From NCBI RefSeq assembly GCF_000377565.1, contig NZ_KB898357.1, positions 354,639-418,638 on the forward strand: a DNA stretch of 64,000 nt, read 5' to 3'. The notes beneath the pieces were generated by a model. The model did no database searches. It was not told the DNA's origin and saw only the letters and a program-made list of their open reading frames with translations. Source of the DNA: Rhizobium sp. 2MFCol3.1. GTDB lineage: Bacteria; Pseudomonadota; Alphaproteobacteria; Rhizobiales; Rhizobiaceae. The position numbers and the translations under genes are program-made. This document shows positions 37,524 to 45,879 of this stretch, in pieces. Numbering within the stretch: the first letter of the stretch is position 1; the number at the start of each line of letters is the position of its first letter.

Positions 37524-38132
37524 ATGCCTATTGATCATATCGTTTTCGATATCGGAAAAGTTCTTATCCACTACGATCCGAACATTCCCTTCAGCCGCAT
37601 CATTCCGGATGCGACCGAGCGGCAGTGGTTCTTCGACAATGTCTGCACCCACGACTGGAACATCGAGCAGGACCGCGGCCGCACATGGGCGGATGCCGAG
37701 GCGCTTTTGATCGAGACGCATCCCGATCGCGAAGAGCACATCCGCGCCTTCCGCAAGCACTGGCACGAGATGGTGTCGCATTCCTATGACGACAGCGTCG
37801 CCATCATGGAAGGGCTAATTGCCGAAGGCCGCGACGTGACGATGCTGACGAACTTCGCTTCCGACACGTTCCGCGAGGCGCAAGTGCGCTTCCCCTTCCT
37901 CACCAAGCCGCGCGGCGTTACCGTCTCGGGCGATATCGGCCTGATCAAGCCCGACATCGCGATCTACGAAGCACACACCGAAAGCTTCGGCCTCAATCCG
38001 GCGAAGACGATCTTCATCGACGATTCGGCGCCCAACATCGAAGGCGCCAAGAAGGCGGGATGGGACGCGGTGCTCTTCACCGGCGCCGAGCAGCTGCGCG
38101 CCGATCTTGCAGAACGCGGCGTGAGGGTCTGA
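37524..38132 (+). CDS. HAD-family hydrolase
   Basis: A 202-residue HAD-like phosphatase. The first motif reads FDIGKVLIHYDP, with the nucleophile aspartate and a glycine where many HAD enzymes carry the second aspartate; LTNFASDTF is motif II, LIKPDIAIYE holds the lysine, and FIDDSAPNIEGAKKAGW is the last acidic motif. It resembles the YihX-type alpha-1-phosphate/haloacid group. The start follows the mutY stop with no gap, so it shares the mutY transcript. The substrate is not known. Confidence 0.86.
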   Translation: MPIDHIVFDIGKVLIHYDPNIPFSRIIPDATERQWFFDNVCTHDWNIEQDRGRTWADAEALLIETHPDREEHIRAFRKHWHEMVSHSYDDSVAIMEGLIAEGRDVTMLTNFASDTFREAQVRFPFLTKPRGVTVSGDIGLIKPDIAIYEAHTESFGLNPAKTIFIDDSAPNIEGAKKAGWDAVLFTGAEQLRADLAERGVRV

Positions 38133-38134
38133 CC

Positions 38135-38500
38135 ATGGCATTCGATCCAGTCAAGGAAATCACCCTGTTTCACGACGCGATCAACAGGCTCGATTATCCT
38201 GTCATCGAGGACTATTTCGCCGAGGACGCGACCTATGTCTCGAACGGCGTCGGCAGTCTTTCGGGCCGCGACGAGATCATGACGGCGTTCCGCAAATACT
38301 TCGACGACTATCCCGACCAGACGGCCTTCAACACGCTTGTCGAGCGCGTCAGCCCCTATGCCGGACGCGCCGTATGGTCGGTGCGCGCCACCCACAGCAA
38401 GACCGGCAAGCCGCTCGTGCGCGAGGGCGAGGAGACGATCACCTTCAACGAAGAGGGACGCGTGACGCGGGTGGATGTGAAGGACTATCAGGACTTCTAA
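38135..38500 (+). CDS. NTF2/SnoaL-like small protein
   Basis: A 121-residue protein of the NTF2/SnoaL cone fold: FHDAINRLDYPVIEDYFAEDATYVSNG at the start, FRKYFDDYPDQTAF, then strand pairs VWSVRATHSKTG and EETITFNEEGRVTRVDV. Such proteins are often small isomerases, hydrolases or ligand carriers. It starts 2 bp after the HAD stop and is probably third in the mutY operon. Confidence 0.8.
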   Translation: MAFDPVKEITLFHDAINRLDYPVIEDYFAEDATYVSNGVGSLSGRDEIMTAFRKYFDDYPDQTAFNTLVERVSPYAGRAVWSVRATHSKTGKPLVREGEETITFNEEGRVTRVDVKDYQDF

Positions 38501-38564
38501 GCCGGAGAAGCTTCTAGGCCTCCCTCCCGGCGCGAAGAGAAACCGTAAATCTCTCATCGCCTTA

Positions 38565-38589
38565 GGAACAATCAGCGCCGTTGACGGTT
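38565..38589 (+). promoter_or_regulatory. EcfG-like promoter upstream of the small membrane peptide
   Basis: GGAAC at 38565-38569 is followed after 16 bp by GGTT (38586-38589), a three-of-four match to the EcfG -10 CGTT. It lies 68 bp before the 25-residue gene and 156 bp before the PhnA-like gene. Confidence 0.55.
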
Positions 38590-38657
38590 TTGTGAGGACC
38601 CGCGCATGACGCGGTTTCGAGCAAACGATAAGTCAGCCGTGCTGACGGGAGGTTATG

Positions 38658-38735
38658 ATGGGTAGAGGTATCTTGCTGTGGTTTCTGGGCGTTCCGATCC
38701 CGCTGATCCTGATCATCCTGCTGTTCTGGCACTAG
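38658..38735 (+). CDS. 25-residue single-helix membrane peptide
   Basis: A tiny open frame encoding MGRGILLWFLGVPIPLILIILLFWH, one hydrophobic helix with a short basic amino end. GGGAGG lies five bases before the ATG at 38658; an adjacent ATG at 38655 is too close to it. The stop is 10 bp before the PhnA-like membrane gene, with which it probably shares a transcript and the EcfG-like promoter. Small membrane peptides of this kind occur in rhizobia, but I do not know a function; partnership with the next protein is inference. Confidence 0.72.
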   Translation: MGRGILLWFLGVPIPLILIILLFWH

Positions 38736-38745
38736 GGGGTCGGCG

Positions 38746-39657
38746 ATGTCCTTTACCTCCTCCACCGTGGTGACCGACGCACCACTAGAATCATCGGCTC
38801 CCGCTGTCAGCTGGGGGCCGATTATCGCCGGCACGCTGGCCGCAACCGCGATCTCGCTGATCTTCATCCTGATCGGTTCCGGCCTTGGCCTGACCATGGT
38901 ATCGCCCTGGTCGCATGACAACGCCTCGCTGACCACGATCGGCGCGACTGCCGCGATCTGGCTGATCGTCGTGCAATGGGTCTCGGCCGCACTCGGCGGT
39001 TATCTGACCGGCCGCTTGCGCACCAAATGGGTCGGCGTCCATACCTACGAGGTTTTCTTCCGCGATACCGCGCATGGCTTCCTCTCCTGGGCGCTGGCGA
39101 CCGTGGTCGTTGCCGGATTGCTGGGATCGGCGCTGTCATCGGTGATCAGCACCGGCACGCAGGCGACGGCAACAGCGGTGAGAGCAGTCGGCGCCGCGGG
39201 TGCCGGGGCGGCCGTAAGCGCCAGCGACAATACGAGCGGTTTCTCGCCCGCCTATTTCACCGACGCCTTGCTGCGCCCGGCCAATACGGCGCCGGCAGCG
39301 GGCAACCAGAGCGATGAGGCGGTCAATGCGCAGGTGACTCGTGTGCTGGTGAACGGCATTGTCGACGGCAAGCTTTCGGCCGATGACCAGGCTTTTGTCG
39401 AGCAGGTGGTCGCGGCCCGCACCGGCCTTTCCGCAACCGATGCCAAGGCCCGCGTCGACGCCGTCATGAAGCGGATCGACGACGCCAAGCTTGCCGCCAA
39501 GGAGGCTGCGGATAACGCCCGCAAGACGGCTTCGGCGGTTGCCCTGTTCGGCGCGCTGTCGCTGTTCGTCGGCGCCTTCATCGCCAGTGTCGCCGCCGCG
39601 ATCGGCGGTCGCCAGCGCGACGAGGACGAGGAGCGGATGGCGCTGCTGCAGCGCTGA
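38746..39657 (+). CDS. PhnA-like membrane protein
   Basis: A 303-residue protein annotated as PhnA-like in related rhizobia, although it has nothing in common with phosphonoacetate hydrolase that I can see. It starts with a short hydrophilic part and helix WGPIIAGTLAATAISLIFILIG, has a second pair of helices (AIWLIVVQWVSAALGGYLTG and FLSWALATVVVAGLLGSALSS), a long alanine-rich periplasmic or cytoplasmic region, and a final helix (ALFGALSLFVGAFIASVAAAIGG). Probably co-transcribed with the 25-residue peptide under stress control. A terminator follows at 39686. Confidence 0.75.
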   Translation: MSFTSSTVVTDAPLESSAPAVSWGPIIAGTLAATAISLIFILIGSGLGLTMVSPWSHDNASLTTIGATAAIWLIVVQWVSAALGGYLTGRLRTKWVGVHTYEVFFRDTAHGFLSWALATVVVAGLLGSALSSVISTGTQATATAVRAVGAAGAGAAVSASDNTSGFSPAYFTDALLRPANTAPAAGNQSDEAVNAQVTRVLVNGIVDGKLSADDQAFVEQVVAARTGLSATDAKARVDAVMKRIDDAKLAAKEAADNARKTASAVALFGALSLFVGAFIASVAAAIGGRQRDEDEERMALLQR

Positions 39658-39685
39658 AGCCGAGACCGCGATATCGACAAACATC

Positions 39686-39714
39686 AAACGCCCCGGGCTT
39701 TCCGGGGCGTTTTT
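39686..39714 (+). terminator. Rho-independent terminator
   Basis: AAACGCCCCGG (39686-39696) pairs with CCGGGGCGTTT (39702-39712) over a 5-nt loop, and the T-run follows. It ends the PhnA-like transcript 28 bp after the stop. Confidence 0.92.
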
Positions 39715-39755
39715 CATTGCGCGGCTGCGTGAAGACCAAGTCCAGAACTGAAGAC

Positions 39756-39784
39756 GCCCGGGGTATGATCCCGGGCGCCTTTTG
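39756..39784. terminator. Hairpin between the PhnA-like gene and ccrM
   Basis: GCCCGGG (39756-39762) pairs with CCCGGGC (39770-39776) over a 7-nt loop, followed on the plus strand by GCCTTTT. It lies 65 bp beyond the ccrM stop, and may act as a weak terminator for either strand. Confidence 0.55.
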
Positions 39785-39848
39785 CCGTCTTCCGCAACTG
39801 GAGGTACAAAAACCGGTCGACGGCAGTCTCGATCGGGCCTTTCGCGGA

Positions 39849-40982
<1,134 letters not shown>

Positions 40983-41162
40983 TTAACTCGCTCATACACA
41001 TTACGCTCTTTACTGTCTGTTATGGTTACTCATCTTGGTTACCAAAGCCTGAACCGGGGTACGATTTCGGGAAAATAAAATCTCCAGCGCGCGCCATGGT
41101 GCAACCACTTGCCGGGTTTGCGGGCCATTGCCTATGATTGAATTCTCAGGAGCGAACACGCG

Positions 41163-41348
41163 ATGCGATCGACCAAGGCAGCCGAAAGCTCAGGCAAGCA
41201 ACCGTCCCGGAAGAGCATTCTCGCGGGAGAGTTGACCGATGAAGAAATTCGGCTGATCCGCAATGCGCGCGTTGAAACCGATGCGCCTTACGAACTTGAC
41301 GATCTTGATGAGGATGGAAAGCTCAGCCCTTCGAAGCGGCCGAGCTGA
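41163..41348 (+). CDS. Small hypothetical protein
   Basis: A 61-residue charged protein with a basic amino end and an acidic carboxyl half (YELDDLDEDGKLS). No membrane segment or metal motif. AGGAG lies about ten bases before the ATG at 41163, which supports translation. It is convergent with the ABM gene (3 bp from its stop). Function unknown. Confidence 0.6.
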   Translation: MRSTKAAESSGKQPSRKSILAGELTDEEIRLIRNARVETDAPYELDDLDEDGKLSPSKRPS

Positions 41349-41351
41349 TCC

Positions 41352-41705
41352 CTAACCCACCACATCATGCACCGCCCGGCTATCTGCCGGCGCCTCGTCC
41401 CGCTCGTTCATCCCGTAGTCGCGCACGACATGGCCGATGCGCAGGCGGTAGTCGGCGAAGATGCCGCCGCGGCCGGCGGCCTGGGCGGCGCGGTGGTGTT
41501 CGAGGTTGCGCCAGCGTTTGACCGCGTCCTCGTCGCGCCAGAAGGAGAGCGACAGCAGCTTGCCGCGCATGGTCAGGCTTTCGAAGCGCTCGATGGAGAT
41601 GAAGCCATCCATCTTCTCCAATTCGGCGCGCAGTTCGCCGGCGAGGTCGAGATAGGTGTGGCGCTCGCCCATGTAGGGCAGAACTTCGAAGATAACGGCG
41701 ATCAT
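41352..41705 (-). CDS. ABM-domain (antibiotic biosynthesis monooxygenase-like) protein
   Basis: A 117-residue small ferredoxin-like-fold protein of the ABM superfamily: EVLPYMGERHTYLDLAGELRAELEKMDGFISIERFES and LSLSFWRDEDAVKRWRNLEHHRAAQAAGR. Members are quinol monooxygenases, haem-degrading proteins or carriers. Its start codon overlaps the stop of the NIPSNAP gene (ATGA), so the two are translationally coupled. The divergent ArsR-type regulator probably controls the pair. Confidence 0.83.
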   Translation of the reverse strand: MIAVIFEVLPYMGERHTYLDLAGELRAELEKMDGFISIERFESLTMRGKLLSLSFWRDEDAVKRWRNLEHHRAAQAAGRGGIFADYRLRIGHVVRDYGMNERDEAPADSRAVHDVVG

Positions 41706-42031
41706 GGCAGCACCTTTGCGGCATGGGGGAGCGAGACGTTCTTCAGGAAGATGCGATCTTCCTTGAGGATGAAGCGTTCGCCTATTGCGAATTCGTAGTT
41801 CTCGCGGCCGAGCGGGTCGGCGGCAAGGCGGGCGCGGTAGGCTTCGTAGGCGGCGAGGCTTTCGATGTTGTAGACGCCGTAGGCCGTGGTCGCGGAACCC
41901 TCGTGCGGGGCGAAGTAGCCGATGAGGTCGGCGCCGTTGCGCGGGATAGCCTGGCCCCAGTTGCGCGCATATTCGGCGAAGGCATCCTTCTTGAACGGGT
42001 CGATTTCGTAGCGGATGAAGCAGGTGATCAT
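41702..42031 (-). CDS. NIPSNAP-family protein
   Basis: A 109-residue protein of the NIPSNAP/dimeric alpha-beta barrel group: MITCFIRYEIDPFKKDAFAEYARNWGQAI and GADLIGYFAPHEGSATTAYGVY. No enzymatic function is firmly known for the bacterial members. AAGGAGAAA upstream of the ATG at 42031 is a strong site. It is the first gene of a coupled pair with the ABM protein, and faces the ArsR-type regulator across a 101-bp promoter carrying an inverted repeat. Confidence 0.84.
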   Translation of the reverse strand: MITCFIRYEIDPFKKDAFAEYARNWGQAIPRNGADLIGYFAPHEGSATTAYGVYNIESLAAYEAYRARLAADPLGRENYEFAIGERFILKEDRIFLKNVSLPHAAKVLP

Positions 42032-42080
42032 CTTTTTTCTCCTTGATTGCAGGATGGTTTTGCCATGTTGCGGGACGGAG

Positions 42081-42104
42081 ATGCTTCGGCTACGGTCGAA
42101 GTAT
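42081..42104. promoter_or_regulatory. Inverted-repeat operator between the NIPSNAP pair and the ArsR gene
   Basis: ATGCTTCG (42081-42088) and CGAAGTAT (42097-42104) form an 8-bp inverted repeat with one mismatch around an 8-bp centre. It lies 28 bp before the ArsR-type start and 50 bp before the NIPSNAP start, as expected for a dimeric repressor controlling both directions. Confidence 0.62.
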
Positions 42105-42132
42105 GGAAGATGACATCTGCAGGAGGTGAGCC

Positions 42133-42852
42133 GTGAAGGAAGGACCTGATATCGCCCAGATCGGCGCGCTGATCGGCGATCCCGCCCGCGCCAACATGCT
42201 GGCCGCGCTGACGGGTGGCAAGGCACTGACCGCTACCGAGCTTGCCGCGGTCGGCGGCATCACGCTGCAGACGGCGAGCGCGCATCTCGCCAAGCTCGAG
42301 GCCGGCGGGCTGCTCCTTCCCCGCAAGCAGGGGCGGCATCGCTATTTCACTCTTGCCGATGAAACTGTGGCGCGGCTGATCGAAAGCATGATGGGCTTTG
42401 CGGCGAGCCGCGGGCATCTGCGCCACCAGCCGGGACCGAAGGAGCCGGCGCTGCGCAAGGCGCGGATCTGCTACGACCATCTGGCCGGCGATTACGGGGT
42501 GCGGATGCTGGATAGCCTCGTCGCCAAAGGCGCGATCGACGCCGTCGGCGACGGGCTGGCGCTGACGGCGAAGGGCGAGGAGACGTTCCAGTGCATCGGG
42601 ATTAATGTCGCCGACCTCAAGGCTTCGCGGCGGCCACTCTGCCGCTCCTGCCTCGATTGGAGCGAGCGGCGGGCGCATCTGGCGGGCAGTCTCGGCAAGG
42701 CGCTGCTTGCGAGTTTCTTCGACAAGGGCTGGGCGCGTCGTACGGCGGGCAGCCGCTCGGTGATCTTTTCGCCTGATGGAGAGCGACAGTTCCTGGCACT
42801 GTTTCCGGTAGAGGCTCTTGTTTTTGCGCATGTCTTTGTCCCGAAACCGTGA
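42133..42852 (+). CDS. ArsR-type winged-helix regulator with extra carboxyl domain
   Basis: A 239-residue regulator starting at a GTG. The winged helix covers residues about 5-75: IGDPARANMLAALTGG, TATELAAVGGITLQTASAHLAKLEAGG and QGRHRYFTL. The length is about twice that of a simple ArsR repressor; the extra part includes KARICYDHLAGDYGVRMLDSL and RRPLCRSCLDWSERRAHLAG, with cysteines in CRSC that could sense a metal or thiol. It faces the NIPSNAP/ABM operon, so it most likely represses that operon and itself. The inducer is unknown. Confidence 0.87.
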   Translation: MKEGPDIAQIGALIGDPARANMLAALTGGKALTATELAAVGGITLQTASAHLAKLEAGGLLLPRKQGRHRYFTLADETVARLIESMMGFAASRGHLRHQPGPKEPALRKARICYDHLAGDYGVRMLDSLVAKGAIDAVGDGLALTAKGEETFQCIGINVADLKASRRPLCRSCLDWSERRAHLAGSLGKALLASFFDKGWARRTAGSRSVIFSPDGERQFLALFPVEALVFAHVFVPKP

Positions 42853-42873
42853 ACCACTTTCGGGAGACATGCG

Positions 42874-43299
42874 TCAGCTTGGCGCGACCAGCACATCGGT
42901 AAAGCCGCGCTCGGCGATATCGTTGCAGAGTTCGCTCCATTCGCACTCTTCGCAAGCCTTGCGGATCGTGCCGAGAGCGAAATTGCGGCGCAGGCGTTCC
43001 AGCAGCGCCGCGTCGGGATAGATGCGGGTGCCTTTCCAGACCGCCATCCCCAACAGACGGCCGACGGCTTGCGCCGCCGCCCTGTCCCGCGCCACGACGC
43101 TGTCGTTGTGGCAATGCGCCGCCGCTCCCGAGAGCAGCGGCGCGCAGATATCGTCGGGGCCGTCGACCACCTCGATCTCCTCGCCCGACGAGAGGCGCCG
43201 GGCGATACGCATGTAGTTCTCGGTGAAGGCGGGCGTGTAGCCTTCACCGACGAAGGTCAGCATGCAGAGCAGGTGGTGGGCGCGCAGGCGAACGGTCAT
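42874..43299 (-). CDS. DUF1284 domain protein
   Basis: A 141-residue protein starting MTVRLRAHHLLCMLTFVGEGY, the DUF1284 hallmark (AHHLLC). It contains VVDGPDDICAPLL, CHNDSVVARDRAAA and a cysteine cluster CEECEWSELC, suggesting an iron-sulfur or zinc site. The function is unknown. It starts one base before the bioY stop and is likely transcribed with bioY. Confidence 0.82.
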   Translation of the reverse strand: MTVRLRAHHLLCMLTFVGEGYTPAFTENYMRIARRLSSGEEIEVVDGPDDICAPLLSGAAAHCHNDSVVARDRAAAQAVGRLLGMAVWKGTRIYPDAALLERLRRNFALGTIRKACEECEWSELCNDIAERGFTDVLVAPS

Positions 43300-43300
43300 T

Positions 43301-43879
43301 TCAGCGGCCGGTATAGATCCTGATACCCTTCAGCACGGCTGCCGCCAGCGCCGACTTCAACACCGCGCCGAGAATGAAGGGGGCGACGCCGAGCAGCCAG
43401 GCCTTTTCCATGCCGAGCAGGTTTGCGAGCCACAGGCCACCGATCGCCAGGCACAGGATATTGGCGGCGAAATGAGCGGCGAAGCTGCGGATCACGGCGT
43501 CGCCGGTCCAGCCGCGCGCGGCAAGCCAGCCGACAAGCGCCGCGATCACAGGGAAGGATGCGAGATAGCCCGCCGTAGGACCGGCGAAGGGGGCGAGACC
43601 ACCGGCGCCGCCAGCCAGAACCGGGAAGCCCATGGCTGCTTCAGCGAGCCAAGCCAGAACCGTCGCCGCGCCGAGACGCCGGCCATAGAGCGCGCCGATC
43701 ATCGTCACCGCGAAGGTCTGCATCGTGATCGGCACCGGCACCATCGGCACCGAGATCTGCGAGGCTAGTGCCAGGACGAGCGTGCCGGCCAGCACGAAGA
43801 CGGCCTTGATGGCGGCCGGCCGAGCAGCGAGGCGCAGCGGGTCGAAACGGAACTCCTGGGATTGATCGAACAGGGACAT
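43301..43879 (-). CDS. bioY: Biotin transporter BioY
   Basis: A 192-residue membrane protein, the S-component of biotin importers. It has about six helices, including VFVLAGTLVLALASQISVPM, the family motif PVPITMQTFAVTMIGALYGRRLG and the GPTAGYLASFP segment. It can work alone or with energy-coupling BioM and BioN, which are not in this window. A BioR box overlaps the leader 18 bp upstream of the start, and the BioR gene is just upstream, indicating repression by BioR when biotin is plentiful. The next gene, a DUF1284 protein, follows within one base. Confidence 0.93.
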   Translation of the reverse strand: MSLFDQSQEFRFDPLRLAARPAAIKAVFVLAGTLVLALASQISVPMVPVPITMQTFAVTMIGALYGRRLGAATVLAWLAEAAMGFPVLAGGAGGLAPFAGPTAGYLASFPVIAALVGWLAARGWTGDAVIRSFAAHFAANILCLAIGGLWLANLLGMEKAWLLGVAPFILGAVLKSALAAAVLKGIRIYTGR

Positions 43880-43896
43880 GAACTCTCCTTCTCAAA

Positions 43897-43906
43897 TTAT
43901 AGATAA
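43897..43906. promoter_or_regulatory. BioR box in the bioY leader
   Basis: TTATAGATAA at 43897-43906, within AAATTATAGATAATTTTT, is an exact copy of the known alphaproteobacterial BioR site (reverse of TTATCTATAA). It lies 18 bp upstream of the bioY start. Confidence 0.9.
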
Positions 43907-44060
43907 TTTTTGATTCCCATCTATTTTATGAGAGAGATTTTTCGCGATGGCAAGCGGGTGCGACGCGATTGTGCAGTGGACAAACGAGAGCGCGTGCACG
44001 ATCGACCATGAAAGCAGGCGTAACGGCGCGATTTTCCGGGAAAATCACGACCATTAAAAA

Positions 44061-44070
44061 TTATCTATAA
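44061..44070. promoter_or_regulatory. Second BioR box between bioR and bioY
   Basis: TTATCTATAA at 44061-44070, within AAAAATTATCTATAATTTT, is the inverse of the first box. Eighteen bases are identical between the two. It lies 11 bp after the bioR stop, with the two boxes 164 bp apart, a distance that could allow repressor-mediated looping or mark the true bioY promoter. Confidence 0.85.
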
Positions 44071-44080
44071 TTTTGGAAAA

Positions 44081-44758
44081 TCAGCCGACGATGGCGAACG
44101 CTTCGCCGTTTTCGCCAGCCTTGTTGGTGGATTTCGGCGCGCGACCGATCCACTGGACGTGTCGCTCAAGGATGCCGGCCGCCTCTTCCGCCCTGCCTTG
44201 GCGCAAAGCCACGAGGATGGCGCGGTGGTCGTGGTCGGTGCGCTTTTCCCAGCCCGAACGCCAGGCGGAAAACAGAAAGCGAGCGCTGGCGGCGTGGAGA
44301 TCGTCGATCGAGGCGAGCAGACGGCTCATGTTGCAGGGCGTCAGGATCAGGCGATGGAAGCGGCGGTTGGCCTCCTCCCAGGCATGAACGTCGGCCGCGG
44401 CATCGCCCTCGCGGGTCGCGTCCTCGGCGGCATCGAGGATGGCGGGCGTCAGATGCTTGGCGGCGTGGCGCAGCGCTAGGACCTCGAGTGCGGCGCGCAT
44501 CTCGGCCACCTCGCGCACCTCCTTGATGTCGAACGAGGCGACGCGCACGCCGCGGCGCGGCTCGCTGATCGCCAGCCCCTGGGCCTCCAGGCGGCGGAAG
44601 GCTTCGCGCACGGGCACGTGGCTGGCGCCGAACTCCTCGGCGATATGATCCTGGCGCAGACGGAAGCCGGCCGGCAGTTCGCCGCGAACGATGCGGTCGG
44701 CGAGCACGCGGCTGATGCGGCTTGCGATTGTGTCTTCCGGTTCCTTGGCCATACTCAT
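44081..44758 (-). CDS. bioR: GntR-family biotin repressor BioR
   Basis: A 225-residue GntR regulator of the FadR/VanR subgroup. The winged helix (IASRISRVLADRIVRGELPAGFRLRQDHIAEEFGASHVPVREAFRRLEAQGL) is followed by an all-helical FCD-type ligand domain (MRAALEVLALRHAAKHL and HDHRAILVALRQGRAEEAAGILERHV). Because exact BioR boxes lie between this gene and bioY, I assign it as BioR, which represses biotin synthesis and uptake in alphaproteobacteria. Its own promoter shows no BioR box, so it is probably not autorepressed at its start. Confidence 0.87.
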   Translation of the reverse strand: MSMAKEPEDTIASRISRVLADRIVRGELPAGFRLRQDHIAEEFGASHVPVREAFRRLEAQGLAISEPRRGVRVASFDIKEVREVAEMRAALEVLALRHAAKHLTPAILDAAEDATREGDAAADVHAWEEANRRFHRLILTPCNMSRLLASIDDLHAASARFLFSAWRSGWEKRTDHDHRAILVALRQGRAEEAAGILERHVQWIGRAPKSTNKAGENGEAFAIVG

Positions 44759-44947
44759 CCATTAGAGGGCGAGCCGTGGCTTGTCGAGATGGCTTGTCGA
44801 GGCGGCAAGCGCCTGCATCCGCAGGCATTTCAATTGAGCGCAACCCTAGCCACCCAGCACCCGCAGGCCAGCCATGACGCCCGGCCGGTTGAGATCGGGC
44901 GAGGCATCGTGTAAAGCCGCAGCATCCCCCAACAAGGCTTGATAGAC

Positions 44948-45637
44948 ATGAATGGCTTCGACCTCATCCTTTTCGACTGCGACGGTGTTCTGGTCGATTC
45001 CGAAATCATCGCGGCGGACGTGGAGTCCAAGCTTCTGACGGAGGCCGGCTACCCTATCAGCATCGAGGAGATGGGCGAGCGCTTCTCCGGCATGACCTGG
45101 CAGAACATCCTCATGGAAGTGGAGCGCGACGCCAGCATTCCGCTCTCGGCCTCGTTGCTCGACAAGTCCGAGAAGCTGCTCGACATGCGCCTCGCTTCCG
45201 ACGTGCAGGCGATCGCGGGCGTCGAGGCGGCCATCAAGCGCATCGATCTCAAGCGCTGCATCTGCTCGAACTCGTCGAGCGCGCGGCTGACCATGATGCT
45301 CTCGAAGGTGGGGCTCAGCCAGTTCTTCGCGCCGAACATCTTCTCGGCCAAGGATCTTGGCGCCGACCGCGTCAAGCCGAAGCCCGATATCTTCCTGCAT
45401 GGCGCCAAGCAGATGGGCGCTTCGCCGTCGCGCTGCGTGGTGGTCGAGGATTCCGTGCACGGCGTCCACGCGGCCCGCGCCGCCGGCATGCGGGTGATCG
45501 GCTTCACCGGCGCCTCGCACACCTACCCCTCGCATGCCGACCGGTTGACGGATGCGGGTGCCGAGACGGTGATTTCGCGGATGGTGGATCTGCCGGGTGT
45601 AGTTGCGGCGCTTGCGGAGTGGGAAGGCGTGGCGTGA
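44948..45637 (+). CDS. HAD-IA hydrolase (phosphoglucomutase-like)
   Basis: A 229-residue HAD phosphatase: LILFDCDGVLVDSE holds both catalytic aspartates, CSNSSSARLTMML is motif II, VKPKPDIFLHGAKQMG the lysine motif, and VVVEDSVHGVHAARAAGM the last acidic motif. The subgroup includes beta-phosphoglucomutases and YieH-type 6-phosphogluconate or sugar phosphatases; SNSSS and the lack of the mutase cap signature leave the substrate open. ATG 44948 is preferred over an in-frame TTG at 44939. Confidence 0.85.
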   Translation: MNGFDLILFDCDGVLVDSEIIAADVESKLLTEAGYPISIEEMGERFSGMTWQNILMEVERDASIPLSASLLDKSEKLLDMRLASDVQAIAGVEAAIKRIDLKRCICSNSSSARLTMMLSKVGLSQFFAPNIFSAKDLGADRVKPKPDIFLHGAKQMGASPSRCVVVEDSVHGVHAARAAGMRVIGFTGASHTYPSHADRLTDAGAETVISRMVDLPGVVAALAEWEGVA

Positions 45638-45680
45638 GTTTGGATTGAGGGGTGTTTGAGGGATTACGTGGTTGGCGTTG

Positions 45681-45822
45681 TGCCGTGAGCCCCCTCATCC
45701 GCCTGCCGGCACCTTCTCCCCGTTGGGGAGAAGAGACTCGGGGCCGGCCACTCGCTCCATCTTCCCTTCTCCCCAACGGGGAGAAGGTGGCCCGAAGGGT
45801 CGGATGAGGGGGCCTCACGGCA
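45681..45822. repeat. RIME palindromic element
   Basis: The ends TGCCGTGAGCCCCCTCATCC (45681) and the inverse GGATGAGGGGGCCTCACGGCA (ending 45822) form a near-perfect terminal inverted repeat of about 20 bp. Inside are CTTCTCCCCgttGGGGAGAAG and CCTTCTCCCCaacGGGGAGAAGG palindromes. It lies between the convergent HAD and lipoprotein genes and is the same family as the copies at 6925, 8505 and 63831. The rest of the 45638-45879 gap holds nothing else. Confidence 0.85.
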
Positions 45823-45879
45823 CGCCCTCAAACTTGAAATCGCGATACCTCGGCAACCGCGATCCCCCTACCCCAAACC

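Noticed and set aside
41024..41042. CtrA site before ccrM
   Set aside because: The units are GTAACC with a repeat distance of 13, while CtrA sites repeat TTAA at a distance of 11, so the match fails.
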